The notes under the pieces: model-generated
What the model saw: the letters and a program-made list of their open reading frames with translations, nothing else
Told to the model about the DNA's origin: nothing
Database searches by the model: none
Shown: positions 1 to 7,260 of the stretch, one piece after another
How the letters are laid out: each line of letters starts with the position of its first letter
Position numbering within the stretch: the first letter of the stretch is position 1
Made by a program: the position numbers and the translations under genes
Origin: Neobacillus endophyticus
GTDB taxonomy: Bacteria > Bacillota > Bacilli > Bacillales > Cytobacillaceae
Direction: 5' to 3'
DNA: 64,000 nt
Assembly: GCF_013248975.1 (NCBI RefSeq)
Contig: NZ_JABRWH010000001.1
Coordinates: 2,314,001 to 2,378,000, forward strand

Positions 1-246
1 TTCCTTGCGCAGCATCTCCTTTCTAATTTCATGTGTTTGGACGCCGTCTTCAATTTTATTAGCAATTTCCACTAATAATTCCACATCGGAAAAGGAGTAT
101 CGCCTGCTTCCCCCGGGGGTTCTTTCAGGGAAAATGAGTCTTCGTTCTTCGTAGTAGCGAATTTGACGCTCTGAAAGGCCGGTCAGTTCTCTGACAATCC
201 CGATCGTAATAACTTTCCGGTCTTTATAAGATATTTCATTTGCCAT
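1..246 (-). CDS. tnrA: TnrA, MerR-family nitrogen regulator (partial, C-terminus outside window)
   Basis: Transcription factor that activates or represses nitrogen-limitation genes and is controlled through feedback-inhibited glutamine synthetase. The first 82 residues are present. After a short leader come a MerR-type winged helix ([13 protein letters not shown], then the [11 protein letters not shown] wing) and the EDGVQTHEI stretch, all very close to Bacillus TnrA. The C-terminal glutamine synthetase-sensing tail lies beyond base 1. The ATG at 246-244 is the only usable start, since an in-frame stop lies four codons upstream. The gene is preceded by a near-perfect TnrA box (300-316), which suggests autoregulation. 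GlnR is a close paralogue, but the [21 protein letters not shown]-terminus fits TnrA better. Confidence 0.9.
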   Translation of the reverse strand, partial: MANEISYKDRKVITIGIVRELTGLSERQIRYYEERRLIFPERTPGGSRRYSFSDVELLVEIANKIEDGVQTHEIRKEMLRKE

Positions 247-269
247 TATTCTTGTTCACCACACTCCTG

Positions 270-316
270 AGTATAGATGTAAATAAATATAACATGTTAC
301 GTTAAATTTTCTCACA
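270..316 (-). promoter_or_regulatory. Candidate tnrA promoter with TnrA/GlnR box
   Basis: The 17-mer at 300-316 fits the TnrA/GlnR consensus TGTNA-N7-TNACA with a single mismatch in the conserved bases (read on the tnrA strand: TGTGA, 7 nt, TAACG). A TATACT -10-like hexamer at 275-270 lies downstream of it. The box centre would fall about 45 bp upstream of the start of transcription, close to the position where TnrA activates in Bacillus subtilis. The site was read directly; its function is inferred. Confidence 0.55.
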
Positions 317-321
317 TAGTA

Positions 322-522
322 CTAAAAATTTGAACTATTTTGATTGAATTCATTTTTCTTGGAGTATTTTATGGGGGAAATGGATTTTTGATATAGTTGC
401 TTAAGCTCACTGATGGTTAAAGAACAAAGCTCGTGCTCGGTATACAGATTAGTGCTAGATAGTTTTTTTATATAAAATACTCTCAGCCGTTCCAGTCCGT
501 TCCTCAAGTGGTTTGTTCTCAT
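322..522 (-). CDS. Small Spo0E-like protein (candidate aspartyl-phosphate phosphatase)
   Basis: 66-residue basic protein. Residues 10-47 have the helical hairpin pattern of Spo0E-like phosphatases: LERLRxFYxxKLxS, a turn, then LTISELKQLYQKS in place of the usual LSxxLDxLI helix. Such proteins dephosphorylate Spo0A~P and delay sporulation. The exact SQxLD signature is not conserved, so the assignment is tentative. A strong ribosome site (CTGGAGG, 6 nt before ATG) shows that it is translated. It follows the 45-residue gene at 544-681 by 21 bp and precedes tnrA on the same strand. The small TnrA-dependent genes ykzB-ykoL lie beside tnrA in B. subtilis and may be positional counterparts. Confidence 0.5.
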   Translation of the reverse strand: MRTNHLRNGLERLRVFYIKKLSSTNLYTEHELCSLTISELKQLYQKSISPIKYSKKNEFNQNSSNF

Positions 523-543
523 TAAAACCTCCAGTTTTAAGAC

Positions 544-681
544 TTAATAATTTTGCAATGCTCTTAACAGTTCGTTTGCTTTAGCACCCATTGTCTTCAT
601 TAACTCTTCGTACAATTCATCCCGCAATAGATCTAATTGAATAATGGTTTCCGCCAATTTAATCGCATCTTTTTTATACAT
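544..681 (-). CDS. 45-residue protein of unknown function
   Basis: Tiny gene reading MYKKDAIKLAETIIQLDLLR at its start and ending ALQNY. It is predicted to be almost entirely helical, amphipathic and acidic in the middle (RDELYEELMKT). A good ribosome site (GAAGGGA, about 8 nt from ATG) and the tight spacing to the Spo0E-like gene (stop at 544, next start at 522) support a real two-gene unit. A perfect TnrA box lies at 749-765, 68 bp upstream of the start. Function is unknown; a small regulatory or phosphatase-like helical hairpin is possible. Confidence 0.5.
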   Translation of the reverse strand: MYKKDAIKLAETIIQLDLLRDELYEELMKTMGAKANELLRALQNY

Positions 682-748
682 AAGAATCTTTCCCTTCATT
701 AGATATATGGAAGAATTTATCTGATTTTTGATTTTCTGTCATGAATGC

Positions 749-765
749 TGTTAGAAAATGTGACA
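749..765. promoter_or_regulatory. Perfect TnrA/GlnR box
   Basis: TGTTA-GAAAATG-TGACA matches all conserved positions of TGTNA-N7-TNACA. It lies in the 399-bp gap between the leftward small genes (start 681) and the rightward ABC transporter (start 1081). Its centre is about 52 bp from a plausible leftward transcription start near 705, the distance expected for TnrA activation. It is about 260 bp from the rightward promoter at 985-1013, so the small-gene pair is the likelier target. Confidence 0.6.
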
Positions 766-984
766 GTAATTTTTAAAATGACCAATCTGATCAGTAAATT
801 TACGTTTTATAGGAAAATATTCATATGAATGTATGAATTTCATTATTTTGGAAGTGATTTAAAAATAGCTTTATAGAGAATTTTTGTTTAGAGTAATGAA
901 CCTGCATATTGGCAGAAGCTGATTTATTAAATACTATTGTTTGCTAATTTGGTAAAGTGTTAATATATTAAAAAATAAAAATAT

Positions 985-1013
985 TTGAATTATAATCCAT
1001 AAAGGGTTATAAT
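985..1013 (+). promoter_or_regulatory. Sigma-A type promoter of the amino acid ABC transporter operon
   Basis: TTGAAT at 985-990, a 17-bp spacer, and a perfect TATAAT at 1008-1013. Predicted transcription starts near 1020, giving a leader of about 60 nt before the ATG at 1081. A second TATAAT at 991-996 lies inside the spacer. Apart from this and the TnrA box, the 682-1080 gap is AT-rich with no other recognisable element. Confidence 0.6.
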
Positions 1014-1080
1014 TACCTATAGTCAAAATATTATTAATTTTTTAATTTATTATTTTTTTTGAAATAAAAAGGAGGCAGAA

Positions 1081-1902
1081 ATGAAGAAAACTAAACTTTT
1101 ATTAACTGTTATTATTGCATTATTTCTCATGATTCTTTCGGCATGCGGGACAAGCAAGACGTCAGGGACTGCAAATACAACTGGTGCTGAGAAAAAGACA
1201 TTGAGAATCGTTACAGATGCATCCTATGCACCATTTGAATATCAGGATAAGGGTGATGTCGTCGGATTTGATGTGGATTTTGTTAAAGCTGTCGGAAAGG
1301 CTGCGGGCTATAATGTCAATGTAGAACATGTCGGCTGGGATCCCGTATTTGTTGAAATTAAAGGAAAAACGGCAGATGCAGCTATATCTGCTATCACTAT
1401 TACAGATGACCGCAAACAAACCTATGATTTTTCTATCCCTTACTTTCTATCAAAAAATGAAATCTTAATACCACAAAACAGTGATATTAAAAGTGCGCAA
1501 GATTTAAAGGGTAAAGTGGTTGCGGTACAAAACGGAACAACTGGGCAGGATGCTGTGGAAGCGATTATCGGCAAAAATAATTCCAATCTAAAGAAATTCG
1601 ATAATAATAATCTGGCCATTCTTGAACTAAAAGGCGGCGGCGCAGCAGCTGTTGTAGCTGATAATTCAGTTGTTGAAACGTATGTTAAAAACAATCCAAA
1701 TGACCATTTTAAATTTATTGAAGATGATGCCGCATTTAAAAAAGAATTCTATGGCATTATGTTTCCCAAGGGAAGCAAGCTGAAAGCAGAATTTGACAAG
1801 GCGATTAAGAAAGTCATAAGTGACGGCACTTACGAAAAGCTTTATCAAAAATGGTTCAAAACCGAACCTGATTTAAAAACTATTGAGGCACAGCAACAAT
1901 AG
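1081..1902 (+). CDS. Polar amino acid (glutamine-type) ABC transporter, substrate-binding lipoprotein
   Basis: Extracellular solute receptor of a His/Gln/Arg-type importer, tethered to the outer face of the membrane. A signal peptide ends in the lipobox LSAC (Cys about residue 22), followed by an STG-rich linker and an SBP_bac_3 domain (about residues 42-265). That domain has the typical VTDASYAPFEYQDKG opening, VGFDVDFVKAVGKAAG, and the AISAITITDDRKQTYDFSIPY hinge. It has a very good ribosome site (AAGGAGG). It is the first gene of an operon with the permease and ATPase downstream, separated from them by a terminator-like hairpin. Nearby TnrA signals favour glutamine, but arginine or cystine cannot be excluded. 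Confidence 0.85.
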   Translation: MKKTKLLLTVIIALFLMILSACGTSKTSGTANTTGAEKKTLRIVTDASYAPFEYQDKGDVVGFDVDFVKAVGKAAGYNVNVEHVGWDPVFVEIKGKTADAAISAITITDDRKQTYDFSIPYFLSKNEILIPQNSDIKSAQDLKGKVVAVQNGTTGQDAVEAIIGKNNSNLKKFDNNNLAILELKGGGAAAVVADNSVVETYVKNNPNDHFKFIEDDAAFKKEFYGIMFPKGSKLKAEFDKAIKKVISDGTYEKLYQKWFKTEPDLKTIEAQQQ

Positions 1903-1910
1903 GAACGAGA

Positions 1911-1949
1911 ATTGCGTAACTTTTAATCTGTAAAGTTACGCAATTTTTT
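1911..1949 (+). terminator. Intra-operon (attenuating) terminator
   Basis: A long stem (ATTGCGTAACTTT paired with AAAGTTACGCAAT, 1911-1944) followed by a T run. It sits between the binding-protein gene and its permease, so it probably lets most transcripts stop after the first gene and yields excess binding protein. Confidence 0.75.
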
Positions 1950-2011
1950 GGTTTCATTTGGTCAGGATGTCGGCATCATGAGGAGCGATATTGACACAGG
2001 GGGATTATGTA

Positions 2012-2668
2012 ATGGATTTTCGTTGGGATTTGATTGAACAATATGCGCCATTTTTTTTGAAAGGAACATTGCTGACCATAGGCTTCTCGATTGCGGCCAT
2101 TATTTTAGGGACGATTCTCGGCCTTTTAATCGGTCTAGGAAAAATGATGAGAAATAAGGCAGCTGCCTTGCCATTCACCTGGTATATAAATCTGTTTCGC
2201 GGCACTCCGTTAATGGTACAAATCTTACTGATTCATTTTGGTGTGATTCCGCTGATTTTAGGGGAAACCAATGCTATTGTAGCAGCGATTACAGCCCTCT
2301 CTTTAAACTCCGCAGCCTATACGGCGGAAATATTCCGCGCTGGAATTCAATCGATTGATAAGGGTCAAATGGAGGCAGCCCGCTCTTTGGGGATGTCGCA
2401 TGTCCAAGCGATGCGGTACGTCATTCTGCCGCAGGCATTTAAGCGAATGATTCCGCCGCTTGGAAATGAATTTATTGTATTAATTAAGGATTCATCACTT
2501 GCGCAGATCATTGCCGCTCCAGAGTTGATGTATTGGGGAAAGGCGATGCAGGGGCAGTATATGCGGGCTTGGGAACCGTATCTGACAACTGCGTTTATAT
2601 ATTTAGTGTTGACGCTTTCCTTGAACTTCTTGTTATCCCGTCTTGAAAGAAGGTTGGCTACAGAATGA
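2012..2668 (+). CDS. Polar amino acid ABC transporter permease
   Basis: Integral membrane subunit of the His/Glu/Gln/Arg permease family, with about five membrane segments. It carries the EAA motif that docks the ATPase ([22 protein letters not shown], about residues 118-139). ATG at 2012 is preferred because homologues begin near MDFRW and GGGGGA lies upstream. A TTG at 1991 with its own AGGAG would add seven residues. The stop codon overlaps the ATPase start (ATGA), showing translational coupling. Together with the flanking genes it forms a complete importer. Confidence 0.88.
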   Translation: MDFRWDLIEQYAPFFLKGTLLTIGFSIAAIILGTILGLLIGLGKMMRNKAAALPFTWYINLFRGTPLMVQILLIHFGVIPLILGETNAIVAAITALSLNSAAYTAEIFRAGIQSIDKGQMEAARSLGMSHVQAMRYVILPQAFKRMIPPLGNEFIVLIKDSSLAQIIAAPELMYWGKAMQGQYMRAWEPYLTTAFIYLVLTLSLNFLLSRLERRLATE

Positions 2669-3387
2669 TTGAAGTAAAAAATTTAAAGAAAACATTTGGG
2701 CATAATGAGGTTTTAAAAGATATCAGTGTAACAGTTAAGCCTCAGGAAGTGGTTGTGGTGATCGGGCCATCGGGTTCTGGCAAATCGACGTTTTTAAGGT
2801 GCATCAATATGCTAGAAACGATTACAGGAGGCCACATTTACATTGAGGGAATTGATTTGGTAGATAAGAAAACGGATATCAATAAAGTGCGGACTGAAGT
2901 GGGAATGGTATTCCAGCAATTTAATTTGTTTCCACACAAGACGGTTTTACAAAATATAATGCTCGCCCCGATGAAGGTTAGAAATATAGCGGGAGAAAAA
3001 GCGCGAGCAAAGGGACTGGATCTCTTGCGAAAAGTGGGGCTGGAAGAAAAAGCAGATGTTTATCCGGATTCTTTATCAGGGGGGCAAAAACAACGGGTAG
3101 CAATTGCTAGGGCACTAGCGATGGAGCCGAAAATTATGCTTTTTGATGAACCGACATCCGCGCTCGACCCGGAGATGGTTGGCGAAGTGCTAGAGGTAAT
3201 GAAGCAGCTGGCGAAAGAAGGCATGACAATGGTTGTTGTCACCCATGAGATGGGATTTGCCAGAGAGGTAGGCGACCGTGTTCTATTTATGGATGGCGGT
3301 ATTGTAGTAGAGGAAGGACTCCCCAAGGAATTATTTGAAAATCCTAAAGAAGAGCGGACAAAAGCTTTTTTAAGTAAGGTGTTATAA
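2665..3387 (+). CDS. Polar amino acid ABC transporter ATP-binding protein (GlnQ-type)
   Basis: Cytoplasmic ATPase, 240 residues, the usual GlnQ length. Visible motifs: Walker [10 protein letters not shown] (about 33-41), Q-loop [13 protein letters not shown], signature LSGGQKQR (about 137), Walker [15 protein letters not shown], and H-loop [13 protein letters not shown]. It overlaps the permease by 4 bp and is last in the operon, ended by the hairpin at 3389-3420. It energises uptake of glutamine or a related polar amino acid. Confidence 0.9.
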   Translation: MIEVKNLKKTFGHNEVLKDISVTVKPQEVVVVIGPSGSGKSTFLRCINMLETITGGHIYIEGIDLVDKKTDINKVRTEVGMVFQQFNLFPHKTVLQNIMLAPMKVRNIAGEKARAKGLDLLRKVGLEEKADVYPDSLSGGQKQRVAIARALAMEPKIMLFDEPTSALDPEMVGEVLEVMKQLAKEGMTMVVVTHEMGFAREVGDRVLFMDGGIVVEEGLPKELFENPKEERTKAFLSKVL

Positions 3388-3388
3388 T

Positions 3389-3420
3389 GAAGAAAGGAGG
3401 CGCTATTGCCTCCTTTCTTC
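3389..3420. terminator. Bidirectional terminator
   Basis: A perfect 13-bp stem (GAAGAAAGGAGGC with GCCTCCTTTCTTC) with a 6-nt loop, between two convergent genes. It overlaps the last codons of the leftward gene, so it serves both. Confidence 0.75.
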
Positions 3421-3927
3421 TATATCGAAATCAAATTTATCTACGATCCGGTCTGCTTTTACCCGGTTTTGACAAAGATTAAAGATGTGCTTGTAAAATT
3501 CTTCTACTTCTGCAGGACTCTTGGGAAGTTTAATTTCTACAGTTGTGGTGCCAAACATTTGTTTAAAATATGCTTTACGTACATCATTTTTTCCGTCTCG
3601 TTTAAATGGTTTATACGTCCAGACAAGATGGGGACTACCGTCGATTTCTTGGACTTGCCGCAGCTCTGCAACCGTTGTGGAACGGTCATGTGCATAGATG
3701 ACTAAATAGTAAATATCATTGCGGTGCCAATCAATAAAAATAAAATAGTAGCCTGTATCTGAAGCGGGGCGTTTTACTTCATATGCTGCGTATGTTTTTT
3801 TATTGTTGGTCCATTGATGAAATTTTGGCAAACTGCCGCCGATTGTTTCCATTTTCTTTATTTCATAATCAGTCGGACTTGCTTTTTCCATCAGTTTGGC
3901 TAAAAAAACGGCTTCTTTCATGTCCAT
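3403..3927 (-). CDS. Conserved hypothetical protein, 174 residues
   Basis: Soluble protein that I cannot assign to a named family. It looks like a mixed alpha/beta fold: an N-terminal helix (MDMKEAVFLAKLMEKAS), a central beta-rich part with many aromatic residues (TGYYFIFIDWHRNDIYYLVIY, in two strands), and a C-terminal helical part. No signal peptide or membrane segment. AAGGAG lies 11 nt before the first ATG; a second ATG two codons later is an alternative. It is a single gene converging on the amino acid transporter and sharing its terminator. Confidence 0.7.
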   Translation of the reverse strand: MDMKEAVFLAKLMEKASPTDYEIKKMETIGGSLPKFHQWTNNKKTYAAYEVKRPASDTGYYFIFIDWHRNDIYYLVIYAHDRSTTVAELRQVQEIDGSPHLVWTYKPFKRDGKNDVRKAYFKQMFGTTTVEIKLPKSPAEVEEFYKHIFNLCQNRVKADRIVDKFDFDIEERRQ

Positions 3928-4120
3928 AAAAAAATATTCTCCTTCATGTCTTTAATCACATTATACTTTGAGAGATAATGTAAATGGAAGAGCAGTTCCA
4001 TTTCATCGTTTTGTTACTAAATTGAAATACTGCTGTCATCTTTTTTAAAAAATGCTTTGATAGAATCCTTGCATTAGGACTTAAATTTAAAACATCATTC
4101 GAAACGTATAAGGAATAATT

Positions 4121-6928
4121 ATGTCTCTTTTCCATATGAATGACATAGAATGGCTGTTATTGGGGGGAAAAGTTATGACTTTGGAAGAGCGGTTAATACA
4201 AAAAAACTATTATAAAATGTTCATAAATGAACATGAAGAGATCCATCCGATTCGTGTGTTAGGTGACGCCTTTCAAGAAGAAGCCCGAAAAGATATCCCG
4301 GAATTATCCGCAATTCGTTTTGCACAAGGGGAAGTGTATTTTCATCATAAAGATTTTGAAGCAGCCATATTCAAATGGGAGAACATCCCAGGGGAGCTTG
4401 AGCTGTGGGCACGGAAAAATACAGCTGATGCGTATTATGAATTGGGGATGCTTTCAACTGCGGAAGATCTATACACGGCAATTGAAACGGATCAGACAAC
4501 ATTAAAAACGGAAGTGGCATTAAAATTATTCTCGCTTTATATCAAGAAAGGAAATTTAGATGCAGCTGTTTCTGTTATAAAGAGTACAATTGCTGAAAAT
4601 CCTGACTACCCGAATGTGACGGCTATTGCCCGCTCGTTTTTTGAAGAGCAGAATGATTGGAATAATGCCGTAGAGCTTGCGGTAAACGAGGCAAAACGAA
4701 CGGAATCGATAGAGTGGTTTACTATTCTTCAAACGTATGTGGAAAGCGGCGTTACTAAAGAGTTGGTGCCTTCCTATTTCTCACAGGTTCTCATTACGTT
4801 ATTTCACTTGGACAAAATGAAATTTGAACAGCTTTTATCTGCGTTTTGGAATAGTTATAAACACCAGGATTCTTATTTTGCTTGGATCAAAGAAATCAAT
4901 CAGCTGTTATTAATGCTTGAGCTGGAGCGAAATTTTGACTGGCATGAACTATCAAGACTACATAGGGATGCGTATTTTAGCTTTATTAATGGCAGATATT
5001 TTATTCAAATGTTGCAGGAATTTGTTCCTGATTTACTGACAAACTGGCTCCGCATAGCGGATACAAAAAATGTCGTCCTATCATCCGCAGCTGTTCTTTC
5101 GTGGAATGAGCTGTTTCCGGCAACCATCGTCCCTGTTGTTGTCAAAGAAGCAGAGAAACTCCTCAGCATTACGGAATCAGACATCGATGAACTGGAAGAG
5201 TGCCTGACACTCTTTGATTCGATCATCCAATGGGCTGTAGAGCATGATATGGGCGGAAATAATCGTGTACAGTGGACGGTGGAACAGCTGATTGATTTTG
5301 ATACACAGCATGTGCTCGTTACGGGACTTAGCGGCAGTGGGAAATCGTCATTTTTGAATACGGTGCTTGGAGAGCATTTACAGGATAGTCCGACATCGTC
5401 CATGGTCATGTTTAAACATGCAGAGGAAACAGAAATCACGGAAATTACGGATCAAGAGGTTACAAGATTAGCTGGTTTTGCCGATTTTCAAGAGCGGATG
5501 GACCGTCTGCGTAATGCACTGGAATCCATAATCGAATATAGACGGCCAAGTATATTTCTACAGGAAAATCAGGTTGCGTTTATCGATACCCCTGGTTTAA
5601 AGGGAACGCCTGCTGATAGATATGAAGTGTTAAAAAATCTCCAATTGGCAGACACGATTCTATTTGTCTTGGATGCAAATGCATCATTTACAGATAAAGA
5701 AAGATCTGTTTTAACGCAAATTGGAGAGCTTGCTCCAGATGTTCCTGTCCATTTTCTATTAAGTAAAATGGACACGGTTGTGAATGAGCAGGATGCGATT
5801 CATATTTTAGAAGAAACCAAATCAAAAATCCATGCCTTTTTACCTGATGCCAGGGTATTCGCCTTTTCATCACATTATGATCGGAATCAGCAATTGAATG
5901 ATCTAAAAGCGTTTATAAATTCGTTTAGAAATGTAAGGAATATTGCGGATAAGCGCCTGGCAAAACTTCTTTATTTTATCAGAATTACGATTGCGGGGAT
6001 GTTGCAAAAACGGACCGACGTGGAAAATCAACTCGTGGAAGCGATTCGCTGGAATGAAGAGATATTAATGAAGCTGACTGGTGCAGTCCATCAATTGGAT
6101 GATACCGTTGCTCAGAAGGCAAAATCGGTTTCCAAAGCATATTATGATATGAAGGAAGATATTGAACAGGAAATTGCCACAATGGTGCCAAGGATGCTGC
6201 AGGAGTGTTCCGAGTTAGTTAAGGAGGACAGCAACTTCAGCAAAATTCATCTAGACCTAAATGTGGAAATGAATAAGAGACTTCAAGAGTACCTTGACCA
6301 GCAAGTGATGCCGAAATATTATCGGTCACTTCAGGAATGGATTGAGATTTGCAGAGAGGAATTTGTGCAATCACAAGAATATTTGCAAGAATTGGCAGAG
6401 GGCTTTAATAGCATTTATGGGGAAGACAAAATCTCACTCTTTTGTGATTTTAAAGTACTGGATGACTGGCGCCGCGATACGGATAGGATGACTAGCCGGT
6501 TTCATTTGGAATCTATCAATATTTTACTGCGGAGAACCCCATCACAATTTCTAATGAAAAGCGCGGGGAAATTATTCGGTGCGATTTCGCAAAATAAAAC
6601 AATGCTTTATAACAAATATAAGGCTTTTGTCGAGCATGAGGATTATTCCGATACGGCGAAGGCAGTAAGCCGTCAATTCCTTCAGCCATTTACTTTGCTG
6701 GAAAACTCATTGGAGCGGGATGTAGCCTTGTTCTTTAAACAGCCGATCAGCCTCTTAAATAGTACGGTTGAAGAAACGAAGAAGGAGATTGCCGCTAATA
6801 AGGAGATGTTAAACAAGTTAAATACCAACCCAGAAATGTTCCGTGATCCATTAACATTGTTTAATGTTCGTCTAAGACAATTCGAATGGATGACGGTGGC
6901 GGGGAAGGGCATGCAAGCAGTTTATTAG
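4121..6928 (+). CDS. TPR plus dynamin-family GTPase
   Basis: Large 935-residue protein. Residues 1 to about 250 look like TPR-type helical repeats (for example AIFKWENIPGELELWARKNTADAYYELG). A dynamin/YjdA-type GTPase follows: P-loop GLSGSGKSS near residue 401, switch DTPGLKG near 488, and LSKMD (G4) near 547. A long helical, coiled-coil stalk makes up the rest. Bacterial dynamin-like proteins remodel or protect membranes. This one has a single GTPase unit, unlike the duplicated B. subtilis DynA. AAGGAA precedes the first ATG; ATG 4175 (after GGGGGG) is an alternative start. It is transcribed alone and ends at the hairpin at 6943. Confidence 0.78.
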   Translation: MSLFHMNDIEWLLLGGKVMTLEERLIQKNYYKMFINEHEEIHPIRVLGDAFQEEARKDIPELSAIRFAQGEVYFHHKDFEAAIFKWENIPGELELWARKNTADAYYELGMLSTAEDLYTAIETDQTTLKTEVALKLFSLYIKKGNLDAAVSVIKSTIAENPDYPNVTAIARSFFEEQNDWNNAVELAVNEAKRTESIEWFTILQTYVESGVTKELVPSYFSQVLITLFHLDKMKFEQLLSAFWNSYKHQDSYFAWIKEINQLLLMLELERNFDWHELSRLHRDAYFSFINGRYFIQMLQEFVPDLLTNWLRIADTKNVVLSSAAVLSWNELFPATIVPVVVKEAEKLLSITESDIDELEECLTLFDSIIQWAVEHDMGGNNRVQWTVEQLIDFDTQHVLVTGLSGSGKSSFLNTVLGEHLQDSPTSSMVMFKHAEETEITEITDQEVTRLAGFADFQERMDRLRNALESIIEYRRPSIFLQENQVAFIDTPGLKGTPADRYEVLKNLQLADTILFVLDANASFTDKERSVLTQIGELAPDVPVHFLLSKMDTVVNEQDAIHILEETKSKIHAFLPDARVFAFSSHYDRNQQLNDLKAFINSFRNVRNIADKRLAKLLYFIRITIAGMLQKRTDVENQLVEAIRWNEEILMKLTGAVHQLDDTVAQKAKSVSKAYYDMKEDIEQEIATMVPRMLQECSELVKEDSNFSKIHLDLNVEMNKRLQEYLDQQVMPKYYRSLQEWIEICREEFVQSQEYLQELAEGFNSIYGEDKISLFCDFKVLDDWRRDTDRMTSRFHLESINILLRRTPSQFLMKSAGKLFGAISQNKTMLYNKYKAFVEHEDYSDTAKAVSRQFLQPFTLLENSLERDVALFFKQPISLLNSTVEETKKEIAANKEMLNKLNTNPEMFRDPLTLFNVRLRQFEWMTVAGKGMQAVY

Positions 6929-6942
6929 TATTTAATAGTTTA

Positions 6943-6978
6943 GAAAGACACTTGACTTAAGTGTCTTTCTTTTTTTCT
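6943..6978 (+). terminator. Terminator of the dynamin-like gene
   Basis: Stem GAAAGACACTT/AAGTGTCTTTC followed by eight or more Ts. The rest of the 6929-7260 gap is AT-rich. It holds a TATAAT at 7139-7144 without a convincing -35 element, which could belong to the promoter of the polysaccharide operon. Confidence 0.8.
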
Positions 6979-7260
6979 TATTAGCCCAAAACTTCTAATT
7001 ATTCATCGAATAGGTAAATATACCTAAAAATAATTTAATGACAAAATTTACTAAACCACTGAAATTCGTGGGAATTCGAGCAAAATTGATAAAATTCTAC
7101 ATTTTTCTAGTGGAAAATGGTTGTACCTTGTGACCTTATATAATAAAATTTTATAAATTGACACATATTGTTTGAAAAATGAAAAGTGACAAAATTACCA
7201 AATTTTAGCGAACTTTTAAAGGGTTTTCTATTTTGTGAATTTTGTGAAAAGGTGAGGGCA

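Noticed and set aside
749..1080. TnrA control of the amino acid ABC operon by the box at 749-765
   Set aside because: The operon promoter at 985-1013 is about 260 bp away, too far for the usual TnrA activation geometry; kept only as a weak possibility.
3406..3705. Plus-strand reading frame over the hypothetical protein at 3403-3927
   Set aside because: It starts inside a terminator and is the antisense of a better-supported gene.
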